Made by a program: the position numbers and the translations under genes | Source: Acidithiobacillus ferrooxidans ATCC 23270 | GTDB lineage: Bacteria > Pseudomonadota > Gammaproteobacteria > Acidithiobacillales > Acidithiobacillaceae | Length of the DNA: 64,000 nucleotides | Direction: 5' to 3' | NCBI RefSeq assembly: GCF_000021485.1 | Contig: NC_011761.1 | Coordinates: 774,001 to 838,000, forward strand | Shown here: in pieces, positions 47,533-58,834 of the stretch | How positions within the stretch are numbered: the first letter of the stretch is position 1 | Layout of the letters: each line of letters starts with the position of its first letter | The notes under the pieces: generated by a model | The model's input: only the letters and a program-made list of their open reading frames with translations | Databases searched by the model: none | Told to the model about the DNA's origin: nothing

Positions 47533-47604
47533 AAGCCTTCTCTCCGGATCATGTGCTGATCGGGAATATGGGTAACTGAGGTGGCGTCAGGGAAAGGCTT
47601 TTTT
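47533..47604 (+). terminator. Possible terminator after rpsA
   Basis: AAGCCTT (47533-47539) can pair with AAGGCTT (47594-47600), followed by TTTT; the intervening 54 bases are partly self-complementary (CCGGATCA / TGATCGGG). The long loop makes this a weak call. Confidence 0.35.
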
Positions 47605-47684
47605 GAAGCGTTAACCTGCCGCTTGCCTTTTTGATTTTATGATGTCCTGTCAATTCACCATTCTTTGTAAGAAGCTAATAAACC

Positions 47685-47990
47685 ATGACTAAATCAGAAT
47701 TGATCAAAAACATCAGCGCACAATATCCGCACTTGAGTGTTCGTGATATTGAAATGGCTACCCGTCAGATGCTCGATTATCTGAGCGACGCGCTGGCTGA
47801 AGGGGAACGTATTGAAATTCGTGGTTTCGGAAGTTTTTCCATGCATGTGCGCCCTGCCAAGCAGGGGCGTAATCCGAAAACGGGAGAGCCGGTTCTGGTG
47901 CCTGAAAAGCGGGTTCCGCATTTCAAGCCGGGCAAGGAGCTCCGTGAGCAGGTTGATTACCCGGAAGCGGTTGCGGGTGGCAAGGCTTAA
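47685..47990 (+). CDS. ihfB: Integration host factor, beta subunit
   Basis: 101-aa DNA-bending protein of the HU/IHF family: [40 protein letters not shown] with the beta-arm region, and [15 protein letters not shown]. Pairs with IHF-alpha, which is not in the window. Conserved position after rpsA and before lapB. Confidence 0.94.
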   Translation: MTKSELIKNISAQYPHLSVRDIEMATRQMLDYLSDALAEGERIEIRGFGSFSMHVRPAKQGRNPKTGEPVLVPEKRVPHFKPGKELREQVDYPEAVAGGKA

Positions 47991-48003
47991 TTGACGGTTC
48001 GGC

Positions 48004-49161
48004 GTGGTGGATACCGTCGTCGTCCTCGTCCTGCTGTTGGCGATCGCGCTGGGCGTCTGGATCGGTCGGGTTACTTCTCCGCGAAAACCTGTGCCGGATG
48101 TCCCGGACACGATTCCCGAAATTTACATTCAGGGACTCAACCATCTCCTCAGTGAGCGCAATGATGAGGCGGTGGAGGTTTTTCTGGATGCCCTGCGGCA
48201 ACACCCCGAAAGCGTTGATATTCTACTCGCCTTGGGGCGACTCTTCCGGCGCCGCGGAGAGTTGGAGCGCGCCTTGCGGGTACATCAGTACCTTCTGGAT
48301 CAGCCGGCGCTGGCATCTGATTTGCGGCAGAGTGTACTCTTCGAGATTGCACAGGATTACCTCAAGGCCGGGATTCTCGATCGGGCCGAGTCCATCCTCA
48401 AAGAACTACTGGATCGTCAACCCGACCATTTGGAGGGCCTTGCCACGCTTGCCGAGTTGTACGAACTGGGCAGCGAGTGGGCCAAGTCTATCGCCGTGCG
48501 TCAGCAGTTGCACAAAACGGGTACGCAGGGCCAGCGTCCGGTGATTGCCATGCTCTACGGTGAGCTCGCCGAGCAGTCTTTGCTCGCGGGAAAAGCAGAG
48601 CAGGCAGGGGTCTTTTTAGGGATGGCGCGCAAGGAGGACCCGGAGAATCCACGGGCATTGGTGGTCGGCGGGCGTATCGCCTTTGACCGGCAGAACTGGG
48701 ACGATGCCTTCGATCTCTGGAGAAAACTGCTGGATTCTCGGGTGGAGTCCGTAGTCCTGCTGGTTCTGGAACCATTTTTGAGCGTTTTACCACATGTTGC
48801 GAATGGCGTGGATGCGCAAAAGGCACGGGAACGCCTGTTGAATATGTGTCGTTCGCCGCTGGCGGTAAAACTTCTGGCGCATGCCCTGCAGGGCGTTGAA
48901 GGAACCTTGGCGGCGACAACGTATTTAAGGCATCTGCTATTGCGGCAGCCGGACATGCGGGTGATGCAGGTTCTGTTGGAACTGGATCCCGAGGCGCCAG
49001 ATCCAACATTGTATCCCGTTATGGCGATGGCAGTCAGAGGACTTTCGGTAGAACCGGCGGTTTTCCATTGTCAGTCCTGTGGTTATCAGAGTCCTCAGTA
49101 TTATTGGCGTTGCCCTAGTTGCCGTCAGTGGGGCACTTTTTCCGGAGGGTGCAGCTTGTGA
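48004..49161 (+). CDS. lapB: Lipopolysaccharide assembly protein B (YciM)
   Basis: 385-aa inner-membrane-anchored adaptor that in E. coli helps FtsH degrade LpxC and so limits LPS synthesis. N-terminal membrane helix ([19 protein letters not shown]), then TPR repeats ([40 protein letters not shown]), then a rubredoxin-like zinc knuckle [18 protein letters not shown] at the C-terminus. Start GTG 48004, or GTG 48007. Stop overlaps the pyrF start. Confidence 0.92.
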   Translation: MVDTVVVLVLLLAIALGVWIGRVTSPRKPVPDVPDTIPEIYIQGLNHLLSERNDEAVEVFLDALRQHPESVDILLALGRLFRRRGELERALRVHQYLLDQPALASDLRQSVLFEIAQDYLKAGILDRAESILKELLDRQPDHLEGLATLAELYELGSEWAKSIAVRQQLHKTGTQGQRPVIAMLYGELAEQSLLAGKAEQAGVFLGMARKEDPENPRALVVGGRIAFDRQNWDDAFDLWRKLLDSRVESVVLLVLEPFLSVLPHVANGVDAQKARERLLNMCRSPLAVKLLAHALQGVEGTLAATTYLRHLLLRQPDMRVMQVLLELDPEAPDPTLYPVMAMAVRGLSVEPAVFHCQSCGYQSPQYYWRCPSCRQWGTFSGGCSL

Positions 49162-49880
49162 TTTCTCCGCTCATCATTGCGTTGGATTATGCGGATGAAC
49201 GCGATGCCCTGATTTTGGCGGATCAACTTGATCCCGCCCAGTGCCGGGTCAAAGTAGGCAAGGAACTTTTCACTGCAAGTGGCCCCTCCATTGTGGAGCG
49301 TCTGCAGGAACGGGGTTTCGACGTATTCCTGGACCTCAAGTTTCACGATATCCCGCAGACTGTTGCCAAAGCCTGCAGGGCGGCATCCCGGCTCGGCGTA
49401 TGGATGCTCAATGTTCACGCCAGCGGTGGTAGTGCCATGCTGCGCGCAGCGCGTGAAGCCGTGGAAGACGGCGGCGGAACCCGGCGCCCGCTTCTGATTG
49501 CGGTGACGGTGCTCACCAGTATGGACGATGACGCGCTGCACGAAGTAGGGGTGAACAGTTCGGTGGTGGAGCAGGTTGGGCGTCTGGCGACACTGGCTGC
49601 GGCATGTGCACTGGATGGCCTCGTCTGTTCCGCGCTGGAGGCGGACCGTCTGCGCAATGTGCTGCCTGAGCTTCTGCGGGTGACTCCGGGGATTCGACCC
49701 GCGCAGTACGCGGAGGACGATCAACGACGTATCATGACGCCTGCGGCGGCACTGGCAGCGGGTTCGGACTTTCTGGTGGTAGGCCGGCCGGTCACGGCTG
49801 CGGTGGACCCGGCGCGGGCTCTCGGCCAGATATTGAATGAGTTGGTGGCTAAACCCGGCGATTCGCGGGAACCCGGCTGA
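49158..49880 (+). CDS. pyrF: Orotidine 5'-phosphate decarboxylase
   Basis: 240-aa TIM-barrel enzyme making UMP. The catalytic DxKxxD motif is in [13 protein letters not shown]. The signature VTPGIRPAQ binds phosphate. Start GTG 49158 ([15 protein letters not shown]) overlaps the lapB stop, with GGAGGG upstream. pyrE follows after 66 bp, joining the last two steps of UMP synthesis. Confidence 0.96.
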   Translation: MISPLIIALDYADERDALILADQLDPAQCRVKVGKELFTASGPSIVERLQERGFDVFLDLKFHDIPQTVAKACRAASRLGVWMLNVHASGGSAMLRAAREAVEDGGGTRRPLLIAVTVLTSMDDDALHEVGVNSSVVEQVGRLATLAAACALDGLVCSALEADRLRNVLPELLRVTPGIRPAQYAEDDQRRIMTPAAALAAGSDFLVVGRPVTAAVDPARALGQILNELVAKPGDSREPG

Positions 49881-49946
49881 TATGCCGGATGGAGGCGGTG
49901 CTATGGCTGTCCCCCGCATCATACTAACCATGGAGAAGAAATTACT

Positions 49947-50534
49947 GTGACTGCAGACGAAGTGGTGGCGCTGTACAAAGAAGACGGGGCGCTGCTCCAT
50001 GGACATTTTCTGTTATCCTCCGGGCTGCATAGCGATACCTACCTGCAGTCGGCCAGGGTGCTGCAATATCCTGGGCACGCTGCGCGACTGTGTGCGGCGA
50101 TGGTGGCGGGTATTCCTGATGATCTGCGGCGGCGCATCTCCTGTGTCGTGGGGCCAGCCATGGGTGCGGTTCTGGTATCCTACGAATGCGGCCGTGCGCT
50201 GGGGGTACGCAGCCTGTTTACCGAACGGGAAGCCGGGCAGATGGTGCTGCGCCGGGGCTTTGTGCTGGCGCCGGGTGAGGGTGTCCTGGTGGTCGAAGAT
50301 ATTACGACGACAGGGGGCTCGACGCGGGAATGTATGGCGGCTGTTACCGCAGCAGGTGGGCAGGTATTGGCGGCATCAGCGATCATTGACCGCAGTTCGG
50401 GATTCAGCGATTTTGACGGCGCACCATTTTTCCCCCTATTGAAGCTCCCCGTGCTTACCTGGGAAGCTGCCGCCTGCCCTCTCTGCGCGGCAGGTGGAAC
50501 GCCCGTCAAACCAGGGAGCCGTGGTCTGTCCTGA
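49947..50534 (+). CDS. pyrE: Orotate phosphoribosyltransferase
   Basis: 195-aa enzyme joining orotate and PRPP. PRPP-binding motif GVLVVEDITTTGGSTRECM; VVGPAMGAVLVSYECGRALG supplies the binding loop. Start is GTG 49947 with GGAG about 11 bases upstream. The C-terminus carries CPLCAAG, seen in the longer OPRT class found outside enterobacteria. Confidence 0.93.
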   Translation: MTADEVVALYKEDGALLHGHFLLSSGLHSDTYLQSARVLQYPGHAARLCAAMVAGIPDDLRRRISCVVGPAMGAVLVSYECGRALGVRSLFTEREAGQMVLRRGFVLAPGEGVLVVEDITTTGGSTRECMAAVTAAGGQVLAASAIIDRSSGFSDFDGAPFFPLLKLPVLTWEAAACPLCAAGGTPVKPGSRGLS

Positions 50535-50607
50535 CCTTGAGGGGCGGGCGGCTTGTGTTTACTATCGACGTATAGGCTTAGATAAAATGCAAAAGAAGGA
50601 TCAGTTC

Positions 50608-51891
50608 ATGCAAATTTCGACACCGGAGGCTGCGCCTCTGGAAAGACACATCCATGTGACCATTCCCGCCAGCGAAGTGGAGAGCGGGGTTTCCCAGCGT
50701 CTGCGTAACAAGGCCCGCTCCGCACGTTTGCCGGGTTTCCGGCCCGGCAAGGCGCCCATGACACTCATCGAACGCCATTATGGTTCCGATGCCCTGATGG
50801 AGACCTTCGACCATCTTATCAACGAACGCTATTCTCAGGCGGTGCGTGACGAATCTTTACGTCCGGTTGGAAGACCGGAAGTGCAGGTCGAGAAAGGTGG
50901 CCGCGGCGAGGACCTCGTGTTTACGGCCGTGGTAGAGGTATATCCCGAATTTGATCCGCAGGTGCCGGACGCCACCGTTATCCGCAAGACGGCTGAAGTG
51001 ACGGATGCTGACGTGGATGCCACCATAGATATCATGCGTCAGCAGCGGCGTTTTTATGTGTCCGCCGAGCGTCCTGCCCAGGACGAAGATCGGGTCACCG
51101 TGGATTTTCAGGGGACCATCGATGGTGTCCCCATGGCGGGTGGCGATGTGACTAATTATTCCGTGGTGCTGGGCTCCGGCCGCTTGCTGCCGGATATCGA
51201 ACAGGGATTGCTGGGGATGTCCGCGGGAGAAGACCGGACCGTCGCGGTGCAGTTTCCGGCAGAATATCATGTGGCGGAGCTCGCCGGCCAAGCCGCCCAG
51301 TTCCATCTGCAGGTCCGGGAAGTGGCGGCGCCCCAGTTGCCCGAAGTGGATGCGGCTTTTGCCCTGGCGCTGGGTATCGAGGATGGAGACGTTGCCGTAT
51401 TACGGCAGGAAGTGCGGGAAAATCTCGAACGTGAAGCGCAGCGGATCAGCCGCGGCCAGGTAAAAGCGCAGATTCTGGACCTGGTAGTGGCGAGCAACCA
51501 CCCCGATTTGCCCAGGCAAATGATCGGGCAGGAGCTGGAGCGTTTGCAAAAAGACGCCAATGCAGCGGCCGGTGGCGATCTGGACGCGCTGGCCAGGCGC
51601 CGGGTGGTGCTCGGCCTGGTGTTGTCGGAAATCGTCCGGCGTGAAAAGCTGCGGGCATCCCCGGCGGAAGTCACTCAGGTTATCCGGGATATGTCCGAGC
51701 AGTATGAAGACCCGGAACAGTTCATAAGCTGGTACCGTAGTAATCCCGAGCAGATGGAGCAGGCCGAAGCCCTGGTGCTGGAAGACAAAGTGGTGGCATG
51801 GCTTCTGGAGCGTGTTAAAGTGAGTGACGAGGCCGTCAGCTTTAACCAGCTCATCGGCCGGGCGCCGACAGGTGAAACAAACGCGGAATAA
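50608..51891 (+). CDS. tig: Trigger factor
   Basis: 427-aa ribosome-associated chaperone. Ribosome-binding motif GFRPGKAPM with the preceding RLPGFRPGK, a PPIase/FKBP domain (DRVTVDFQGTIDGVPMAGGD, FPAEYHVAELAGQAAQFHL) and the C-terminal chaperone arms. ATG 50608 has GAAGGA eight bases upstream; ATG 50587 would add seven residues. First gene of tig-clpP-clpX-lon-hupB. Confidence 0.95.
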   Translation: MQISTPEAAPLERHIHVTIPASEVESGVSQRLRNKARSARLPGFRPGKAPMTLIERHYGSDALMETFDHLINERYSQAVRDESLRPVGRPEVQVEKGGRGEDLVFTAVVEVYPEFDPQVPDATVIRKTAEVTDADVDATIDIMRQQRRFYVSAERPAQDEDRVTVDFQGTIDGVPMAGGDVTNYSVVLGSGRLLPDIEQGLLGMSAGEDRTVAVQFPAEYHVAELAGQAAQFHLQVREVAAPQLPEVDAAFALALGIEDGDVAVLRQEVRENLEREAQRISRGQVKAQILDLVVASNHPDLPRQMIGQELERLQKDANAAAGGDLDALARRRVVLGLVLSEIVRREKLRASPAEVTQVIRDMSEQYEDPEQFISWYRSNPEQMEQAEALVLEDKVVAWLLERVKVSDEAVSFNQLIGRAPTGETNAE

Positions 51892-51936
51892 CCGGTGTCC
51901 GACGCTGGCCCGTGTCAACAGACAGGAGCATGGATT

Positions 51937-52581
51937 ATGTGGAAACAGACTGGAGACCAGATGGCGCCCGCCGTACAGGGGCTGGGATATGTGCCCATGG
52001 TGGTCGAGCAGACCGGACGCGGTGAGCGGTCCTATGACATTTACTCCCGTCTGCTCAAGGAGCGGGTGGTTTTTCTGGTGGGCCAGGTGGAAGACATGAT
52101 GGCCAACCTGGTGGTCGCCCAGTTGCTTTTTCTGGAGGCGGAAAATCCCGATAAAGATATCGCGCTATATATCAACAGCCCGGGAGGCTCTGTCACGGCT
52201 GGCATGGCGATTTATGACACGATGCAGTTTGTTCGCCCGAAGATCAGTACGGTCTGCATCGGTCAGGCGGCGAGCATGGGCGCCGTGTTGCTGGCCGCCG
52301 GCGCCGAAGGCAAGCGTTATGCGTTGCCTAACGCACGGATCATGCTGCACCAGCCCTCCGGCGGTTTTCAGGGGCAGGCGCATGATATCGAAATTCATAC
52401 CAAAGAGATTCTGCGTATCCGGGAGCGGCTCAATGATATTCTGGTCCATCATACCGGGCAGGGCCGGGAACGCATCGAGCAGGATCTCGACAGAGACTTT
52501 TTCATGTCGGCCGAAGAGGCCCAAACCTACCATCTTGTGGACGCCGTGATCAGTCATCGCGGTGAAAACGAGACCGCCTGA
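51937..52581 (+). CDS. clpP: ATP-dependent Clp protease proteolytic subunit
   Basis: 214-aa serine protease forming the ClpXP chamber. Catalytic Ser in [14 protein letters not shown], His in [16 protein letters not shown], Asp in the [11 protein letters not shown] region. The start at 51937 has CAGGAG nine bases upstream. clpX follows after 18 bp. Confidence 0.97.
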   Translation: MWKQTGDQMAPAVQGLGYVPMVVEQTGRGERSYDIYSRLLKERVVFLVGQVEDMMANLVVAQLLFLEAENPDKDIALYINSPGGSVTAGMAIYDTMQFVRPKISTVCIGQAASMGAVLLAAGAEGKRYALPNARIMLHQPSGGFQGQAHDIEIHTKEILRIRERLNDILVHHTGQGRERIEQDLDRDFFMSAEEAQTYHLVDAVISHRGENETA

Positions 52582-52599
52582 ACAGGCAGGAGAACAGCT

Positions 52600-53871
52600 A
52601 TGGCTGGAAAGCATGAGGGAAGCGGGGAAAAGACGCTCTATTGTTCGTTCTGTGGCAAGAGCCAGCACGAAGTCCGCAAGCTGATCGCCGGTCCTTCGGT
52701 ATTCATCTGTGACGAATGCATCGAGTTGTGCAATGACATCGTCAAGGACGAGATACTGGACGACCACAGCGAGGCTCAGGACAAGCTGCCCAAGCCCATG
52801 GAAATCCGTAAAACGCTGGATGATTACGTCATTGGTCAGGATGTTGCCAAAAAAGTCTTGTCCGTGGCGGTTTACAATCATTACAAGCGACTGGAACATG
52901 GCGGCAAGGACAATGAGGTGGAGCTGGATAAGAGCAACATCCTGCTCATCGGCCCCACCGGTTCGGGCAAGACCCTGCTGGCGCAGACCCTGGCGCGCCT
53001 CCTGAACGTGCCCTTTGCCATGGCCGATGCCACGACACTCACGGAGGCCGGCTATGTCGGTGAGGATGTCGAAAACATCATTCAGAAACTGCTGCAGAAG
53101 TGTGACTACGATGTGGAAAAGGCGCAGACCGGCATCGTCTATATCGATGAGATCGACAAGATCACCCGCAAGTCCGAGAACCCCTCCATCACCCGTGATG
53201 TTTCCGGTGAAGGCGTGCAGCAGGCGTTACTCAAGCTGATTGAAGGGACGGTGGCCTCGGTTCCGCCACAAGGCGGCCGCAAACACCCGCAACAGGAGTT
53301 CCTGCAGGTGGACACCCGGCATATCCTCTTCATCTGTGGTGGTGCCTTTGCGGGTCTGGAGAAGTCGGTCTCCGCGCGTCTGGAGAAGGGCGGTATGGGC
53401 TTCAATGCGCCCCTCAAGCGCCGCGACAAGGAAGCGACCGCCGCCATGCTGATGCAGAATCTGGAGCCGGAAGACCTGGTGCGTTATGGCCTGATTCCGG
53501 AGTTCGTCGGGCGTCTGCCCATTCTGGCGCTGCTGGAAGAGCTGGACGAAGAGGCCCTCATTTCCATCCTCACCGATCCAAAGAATGCCTTGGTGAAGCA
53601 GTACCAGAAGCTTTTTGCCCTGGAAGGCGTGACCCTGGAGTTCCGCACCGAGGCGTTGCGCGCCATTGCCAAAAAGGCACTGGCCCGCAAGACCGGGGCA
53701 CGTGGTTTGCGTTCCATTCTTGAGCAGATTCTGCTGGATACGATGTACGAATTGCCCTCTATGAGTGGCGTGAAAAAGGTGGTGGTGGATGCCGCCGTCG
53801 TGGAAAGCGGCACGAAGCCGCTGCTGGTTTACGATGATGCTGCCAAGGTGGATATGTCTCATCCGGCCTGA
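52600..53871 (+). CDS. clpX: ATP-dependent Clp protease ATP-binding subunit ClpX
   Basis: 423-aa AAA+ unfoldase. N-terminal C4 zinc domain [20 protein letters not shown] then CDECIELC; Walker [21 protein letters not shown]; Walker [10 protein letters not shown]; pore region and IGF-type loop for ClpP docking follow, and [16 protein letters not shown] is the sensor region. Standard length. Confidence 0.97.
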   Translation: MAGKHEGSGEKTLYCSFCGKSQHEVRKLIAGPSVFICDECIELCNDIVKDEILDDHSEAQDKLPKPMEIRKTLDDYVIGQDVAKKVLSVAVYNHYKRLEHGGKDNEVELDKSNILLIGPTGSGKTLLAQTLARLLNVPFAMADATTLTEAGYVGEDVENIIQKLLQKCDYDVEKAQTGIVYIDEIDKITRKSENPSITRDVSGEGVQQALLKLIEGTVASVPPQGGRKHPQQEFLQVDTRHILFICGGAFAGLEKSVSARLEKGGMGFNAPLKRRDKEATAAMLMQNLEPEDLVRYGLIPEFVGRLPILALLEELDEEALISILTDPKNALVKQYQKLFALEGVTLEFRTEALRAIAKKALARKTGARGLRSILEQILLDTMYELPSMSGVKKVVVDAAVVESGTKPLLVYDDAAKVDMSHPA

Positions 53872-53959
53872 AGCCGGGCGGGGATAGTCCTTGAAATGCC
53901 CCATCGACGACCCCATCTGCGTTGCTATTGGTAGTAATCACCTGCTTTTGGAGTAGACC

Positions 53960-56395
53960 GTGGCCAAAATCGATAGAAGTCTCCTGGTGGAAGAGGAAGC
54001 ACAGATGGTGCCGGTGTTGCCTCTGCGCGATGTTGTGGTGTTTCCGTTCATGGTAATCCCGCTTTTCGTGGGGCGGGCAAAGTCGATTCGCGCCCTGGAA
54101 GATGCGATGTCTGGTGAAAAGCAGATTCTGCTGGTATCGCAAAAAAATGCCGCGGACGATGACCCTCAACCGGAGAATATTTACCGGATCGGTACGCTGG
54201 CGACGATTCTGCAGTTGCTCAAGTTGCCCGATGGTACGGTCAAGGTGCTGGTCGAAGGTACGGACCGGGCTAAAATCGTATCTTTCCTGCCGGCGGAGGA
54301 ATCCCTGCGCGCTCAGGTACAGATCGTGGCCAGTGGTGCGGCAAATGATCGTGAGCTGGAAGCGCTCATGCGTTCGGTCAGCGCCCAGTTCGAGGCCTAT
54401 GTCAAGCTGAACAAAAAAATCCCCCCGGAGATTCTATCCACCCTGGCGAGCATGGATGATCCCGCACGACTGGCCGACACCGTTGCGGCCCATCTCGGCC
54501 TCAAACTCGAAGAAAAGCAGGAAATTCTGGAGAAGGCGGACACCCGCGCCCGGCTGGAGCATCTGCTGGGCATGATGGAGTCTGAAATCGACCTGCTGCA
54601 GGTGGAAAAGCGCATCCGCGGTCGGGTCAAGCGGCAGATGGAAAAGAGTCAGCGCGAGTATTATCTGAATGAGCAGATGAAGGCTATTCAGAAAGAGCTG
54701 GGTGATCTGTCCGAAGAGGGCGGTGGTGAGTTGGATGAGCTGGCACGTAAAATCGACAAGGCTGGGATGCCGAAGGATGTACGGGCCAAGGCCGACGCCG
54801 AGTTGAAAAAACTGCGGATGATGAGCCCCATGTCGGCAGAGGCAACCGTGGTGCGCAACTATATCGACTGGCTGGTGGGGGTGCCGTGGCGTAAACGCAG
54901 CAAAATCACCAAGGATCTCAAGCGGGCCAAGGCCATTCTCGATGCGGATCATTACGGCCTGGAAGACGTCAAGGAGCGCATTCTCGAATATCTTGCCGTA
55001 CAGGAACGGGTCGGCAACAGCCGCGGTCCCATCCTGTGTCTGGTGGGTCCCCCCGGCGTGGGCAAGACCAGCCTGGGGCGCTCCATCGCTGCGGCGACCG
55101 GACGTAAATTCGTGCGGATGTCCTTGGGTGGTGTGCGCGACGAAGCGGAAATCCGCGGACATCGGCGCACCTACATCGGGGCCCTGCCGGGTAAAATCAT
55201 CCAGAGCCTGGCCAAGATTGCTACGCGCAATCCGCTGATGTTGTTGGATGAAGTGGATAAGATGGCGATGGATTTCCGGGGGGATCCGGCCTCCGCGCTT
55301 CTGGAAGTGCTGGATCCCGAGCAGAACGCGACGTTCAGCGACCATTACCTGGAAGTGGACTTCAATCTGTCCGAGGTGATGTTCGTTACCACGGCGAACA
55401 CACTCAATATCCCGGCCCCATTGATGGACCGCATGGAGGTAATCCGGATCTCCGGATACACCGAAGACGAAAAGATCCACATCGCCACCAAGTATCTTCT
55501 GCCCAAGCAGATAGAAAAGGCGGGGTTGCAGGACGGGGAAATGCAGGTGTCCCAAACCGTCATCCGGGATATCATCCGTTACTACACGCGGGAAGCGGGT
55601 GTGCGTAATCTGGAACGGGAACTCGCACGCATTTGCCGGAAGGTGGTAAAGGAACTCCTGCTCGACAAAAAGCGCACGCGTGTGCAGGTTTCGGATCGCA
55701 ATCTGGACAAGTATCTCGGGGTGCGCCGCTTCGACTTTGGCAAGGCGGAAAAGGAAAACCGTATCGGTGAGGTCACCGGACTGGCCTGGACTGAGGTGGG
55801 TGGTGAGTTGCTGAGTATCGAGGCGGTGGTCGTGCCGGGTCGCGGCAAGCTGCTGATCACCGGTAAGCTGGGCGATGTCATGCAAGAATCCATCCAGGCG
55901 GCCATGAGTGTGGTTCGTGCGCGGTCGCGGGCGCTGGGCATTCCCGCAGATTTTTACCAGAACCATGACTTCCATATCCATGTGCCGGAAGGCGCCACGC
56001 CAAAAGACGGGCCCAGCGCAGGCATCGGCATGGCCACTGCCTTGGTATCGGCACTGACCAATATTCCGGTACATGCCACGGTCGCCATGACCGGGGAGAT
56101 CACGCTGCGCGGCGAGGTCCTGCCCATCGGTGGGTTAAAGGAGAAGTTGCTTGCGGCACATCGCGGCGGCATCAGTACGGTCTTGATTCCGGCGGAGAAT
56201 GAAAAGGATCTGCAGGAAATCCCCAAAAACGTGCGTGATGCGCTGACCATCAAGGTGGTGCGGTGGATTGACGAGGTTCTGGCGATCGCGCTGGAGTCTT
56301 CGCCGACACCTTTGCCGCCTGAAAGCGGCGGCGACGTGCTGGTTGGTGTGGTGCCCGGCAAAGAGTCTTCCGAGGACAAGGCCATGGCACATTAG
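53960..56395 (+). CDS. lon: ATP-dependent protease Lon (second copy, canonical context)
   Basis: 811-aa LonA: N-terminal LON domain ([20 protein letters not shown]), Walker [21 protein letters not shown], Walker [10 protein letters not shown], catalytic Ser686 in PKDGPSAG and lysine in [15 protein letters not shown]. Start is GTG 53960 with TTTTGGAG upstream. This copy has the conserved clpX-lon-hupB setting and is the housekeeping Lon; the paralogue at 19472 is paired with Hsp20. Confidence 0.97.
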   Translation: MAKIDRSLLVEEEAQMVPVLPLRDVVVFPFMVIPLFVGRAKSIRALEDAMSGEKQILLVSQKNAADDDPQPENIYRIGTLATILQLLKLPDGTVKVLVEGTDRAKIVSFLPAEESLRAQVQIVASGAANDRELEALMRSVSAQFEAYVKLNKKIPPEILSTLASMDDPARLADTVAAHLGLKLEEKQEILEKADTRARLEHLLGMMESEIDLLQVEKRIRGRVKRQMEKSQREYYLNEQMKAIQKELGDLSEEGGGELDELARKIDKAGMPKDVRAKADAELKKLRMMSPMSAEATVVRNYIDWLVGVPWRKRSKITKDLKRAKAILDADHYGLEDVKERILEYLAVQERVGNSRGPILCLVGPPGVGKTSLGRSIAAATGRKFVRMSLGGVRDEAEIRGHRRTYIGALPGKIIQSLAKIATRNPLMLLDEVDKMAMDFRGDPASALLEVLDPEQNATFSDHYLEVDFNLSEVMFVTTANTLNIPAPLMDRMEVIRISGYTEDEKIHIATKYLLPKQIEKAGLQDGEMQVSQTVIRDIIRYYTREAGVRNLERELARICRKVVKELLLDKKRTRVQVSDRNLDKYLGVRRFDFGKAEKENRIGEVTGLAWTEVGGELLSIEAVVVPGRGKLLITGKLGDVMQESIQAAMSVVRARSRALGIPADFYQNHDFHIHVPEGATPKDGPSAGIGMATALVSALTNIPVHATVAMTGEITLRGEVLPIGGLKEKLLAAHRGGISTVLIPAENEKDLQEIPKNVRDALTIKVVRWIDEVLAIALESSPTPLPPESGGDVLVGVVPGKESSEDKAMAH

Positions 56396-56402
56396 AGGCG
56401 AT

Positions 56403-56609
56403 ATGAGGGCTCATTCCCGCAATTTTAATAACGGAGAACGAGTCCAGAATGCGGCGATATCCAATGTTGATGTCCCTGATGGTGATGATTCCGGTGGGAA
56501 GGTCTGGCCGTCCTTTGTGACGTTGGGCATTTTATGCACTTTCTTGACAATCCTTTTTTTACCCTGCTCTAACGTTTTCTGGATAGAGTTGATGCGCAGT
56601 TATACCTAG
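56403..56609 (+). CDS. Doubtful small ORF between lon and hupB
   Basis: 68 codons starting 7 bp after lon, with one hydrophobic stretch ([20 protein letters not shown]). No good ribosome-binding site and no family. It overlaps the hupB promoter, so it is more likely leader DNA than a gene. Confidence 0.2.
   Translation: MRAHSRNFNNGERVQNAAISNVDVPDGDDSGGKVWPSFVTLGILCTFLTILFLPCSNVFWIELMRSYT
56544..56573 (+). promoter_or_regulatory. Sigma-70-type promoter of hupB
   Basis: TTGACA (56544-56549), 18-bp spacer, TCTAAC (56568-56573). The -35 is perfect; it would give hupB its own strong promoter with a leader of about 60 nt. Confidence 0.5.
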
Positions 56610-56638
56610 TAACCGAGTCCATAACAGGAGAAAGAAAT

Positions 56639-56911
56639 ATGAATAAATCGGAGTTGATCGAGAAGATTGCAGAAGAAGCTGGCGTGACCCGTGCCGCCGC
56701 CGGCCATACTCTGGATGCGCTTGTCAAGGTGGTTACTGACGCGCTCAAGGCTGGTGATCAGGTAACTCTGGTCGGTTTCGGTTCATTTCTTGTTTCCAGC
56801 CGTGAGGCGCGCAAAGGCCGTAATCCCGCTACCGGCGCGGAAATCATGATCGCCGCAAGTCGCACGCCTAAATTTAAGGCTGGTAAAGCGTTGCGTGATG
56901 CAGTAAACTAG
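56639..56911 (+). CDS. hupB: DNA-binding protein HU-beta
   Basis: 90-aa nucleoid protein. [40 protein letters not shown] with the DNA-embracing arm, and [15 protein letters not shown] at the C-terminus. AGGAGAAAG lies before the ATG. Second HU/IHF-family gene in the window after ihfB. Confidence 0.96.
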   Translation: MNKSELIEKIAEEAGVTRAAAGHTLDALVKVVTDALKAGDQVTLVGFGSFLVSSREARKGRNPATGAEIMIAASRTPKFKAGKALRDAVN

Positions 56912-56923
56912 CGCGTCTGGTTT

Positions 56924-56999
56924 GGGCGGTTAGCTCAGTTGGTAGAGCGTCGGCTTTACACGCCGAATGTCGGGGGTTCGAGCCCCTCACCGCCCACCA
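56924..56999 (+). tRNA. tRNA-Val (TAC)
   Basis: Complete 76-nt cloverleaf: acceptor GGGCGGT/ACCGCCC, anticodon loop CTTTACA (TAC at 56957-56959), T loop GGTTCGAGCC, encoded CCA. Starts 12 bp after hupB. Confidence 0.97.
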
Positions 57000-57010
57000 C
57001 CAATTTTATT

Positions 57011-57087
57011 GGGGTGGTAGTTCAGTTGGTTAGAATGCCGGCCTGTCACGCCGGAGGTCGCGGGTTCGAGCCCCGTCCGCCCCGCCA
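57011..57087 (+). tRNA. tRNA-Asp (GTC)
   Basis: Complete 77-nt cloverleaf: acceptor GGGGTGG/CCGCCCC, anticodon loop CTGTCAC (GTC at 57045-57047), T loop GGTTCGAGCC, encoded GCCA end. Eleven bases after tRNA-Val, probably cotranscribed. Confidence 0.97.
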
Positions 57088-57095
57088 ATGCGAGT

Positions 57096-57125
57096 AAGGC
57101 GACCCTTTTGGGGCGCCTTTTTTTA
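57096..57125 (+). terminator. Rho-independent terminator after tRNA-Val/tRNA-Asp
   Basis: AAGGCGACCC-TTTT-GGGGCGCCTT stem-loop (one mismatch) followed by seven T residues. Confidence 0.8.
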
Positions 57126-57253
57126 TGTCGGTATTGCGCGGTGGCGTGAATACCGATATCCGCCAATAGAACTGTTCAGGTGTTTTCTAAAATTAGTTGT
57201 TGGAGCCGTCTTTAGCCTGTTTTTTGGTGTTCCGGTTTTCGGGGGATATATTT

Positions 57254-58823
57254 ATGATGGAAACGTTTCGGAATTTCGGCAGATCGTGGGTGGCAAAATC
57301 ACTCATGGTTTTAATCGCGTTGTCTTTCGTGCTTTGGGGCGTAAGCGGGTATTTATTCTCCGGACACTCAACCTCATCTGTCGTGGCGACGGTGGATGGC
57401 CAGAAGATCAGCGATGCCGCATTTCAGAAACGTATGAAAGATGCCCTGGCGCGTTATAGCCATATTTTCGGTGCAACGACGGCGGCGAAGATGGCGGCGG
57501 ATAGGAGCTTCGGTCTGGAGGTGCTTAATGGTTTGATTGACAATATGCTTTTGGGCATGGAGGCGGGTCGTCTGGGCTTGCAGGTGCCCGATGCTGCGTT
57601 GGCGAAAAAAATCGAATCCATTCCAGCCTTTCAGGAGAAGGGCGCTTTTTCCAAAAATCTTTACCAGAAATTGCTGGCTGCCAATGGAATGACACCGGCA
57701 CAGTTTGAAGACATGCTGCGGGAAAGCATGCGTCTGGAGCAGTTGCAAGTCGTTCCTCAGGTTATAGCCACGGCATCGAAGGTCGAGGCCACCCGGATTT
57801 GGGCTTGGTCACAGGAGTACCGTGATGTCAGCACGGTAGATATCCGGGATAGCGACTTTGCTGCGGCCGCCAGGCCAACGGCTACCCAGGTGGCCGATTA
57901 CTACCATGCCCACATGGATCAATTCCGGTTGCCGGCGCAGGTGCAGGTACAGTATGTGGTGCTGGGGCCGAAGGATTTTGTCGCCAAGAGTGGCGCTCCG
58001 ACCAGCCCGGCGGTCAGTTCTCCCCCTGTAGCGACCCCACATCCCGCTGTTGCTGTTAATAGTTCTGCTGAAAACGCCTTCCAGGCCCAAGTGGAGAATT
58101 TCAAGGATCGCCTGTTCAGCAGCCCCGATGGGTTGAACGCGGTTGCCAAAGCCTATGGCCTGACGGTTCAGGAAAGTGGCGTACTTACCGCTGGCCAGGT
58201 GCTTACCAAAGGACCTTTTTCCGACGCCAAAGCGCTTGATCTGGCGTTTAGCAAGGCGGTGCTCGCCGGAAAAAATAGCACGGCGCTCACCTTGGCGAAC
58301 GGGGATTTGCTGGCGGTGCATCTGCTTCACTATACGCCAGGTAGTGTCCAACCCCTGAGTGCCGTCGCAGGAGCCATTACGGCAAAACTAAGCACGGAAA
58401 AGGCGGAGCAACTGGCCCAGAAGAAAGCGCAGGCATTGCTGACCGCGGCGCGTCAGGCGAAAGATATGAACATGCTGACAGACCATGGCGCCTATCCGCT
58501 GCATGCGTACCGCGATGTAACCATACGTAATGCGCTGGGGTTGGATAAAGCGGTGTTGGAGGCGGCTTTCACGGCGCCCGCACCGGTTGGCGGTGTCCCC
58601 TCCATGGATATGGTGAAGACGTCGTCGGGCTACCAGATTTTTGCCGTTACACGCGTAACTGCCCCTGCCGCAGCGGCCATAAATCCCAAAGTGACGGCGC
58701 AAATTCGTGCCTCTTCTGGAGGAGCAAAGGGGCCGTCTACTGTCGACCGCCTATCTGAAGGACTTGCGGGAACATGCCAGGGTGAAGATCAACAATGCAC
58801 AGTTGGCGCAGATTGCGCGTTGA
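57254..58823 (+). pseudogene. ppiD: PpiD-like periplasmic folding chaperone, apparent C-terminal frameshift
   Basis: Membrane-anchored chaperone/PPIase: N-terminal METFRNFGRSWVAKSLMVLI and one membrane helix, SurA-like N domain (VVATVDGQKISDAAFQKRMK), a region with VQYVVLGPKDF, and C-terminal PpiD repeats. Near 58712 the expected ending LLEEQRGRLLSTAYLKDLRE, then HARVKINNAQLAQIAR and TGA at 58823, is in the +1 frame. In the uncorrected frame the protein runs 155 bases further and overlaps the convergent PAP2 gene. Either a real mutation or a sequence error; otherwise the gene looks intact. Confidence 0.85.
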
Positions 58824-58834
58824 TCCCCGGTTCG

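Noticed and set aside
54434-56074. Long minus-strand open frame opposite the second lon
   Set aside because: Antisense shadow, same pattern as the other Lon gene.
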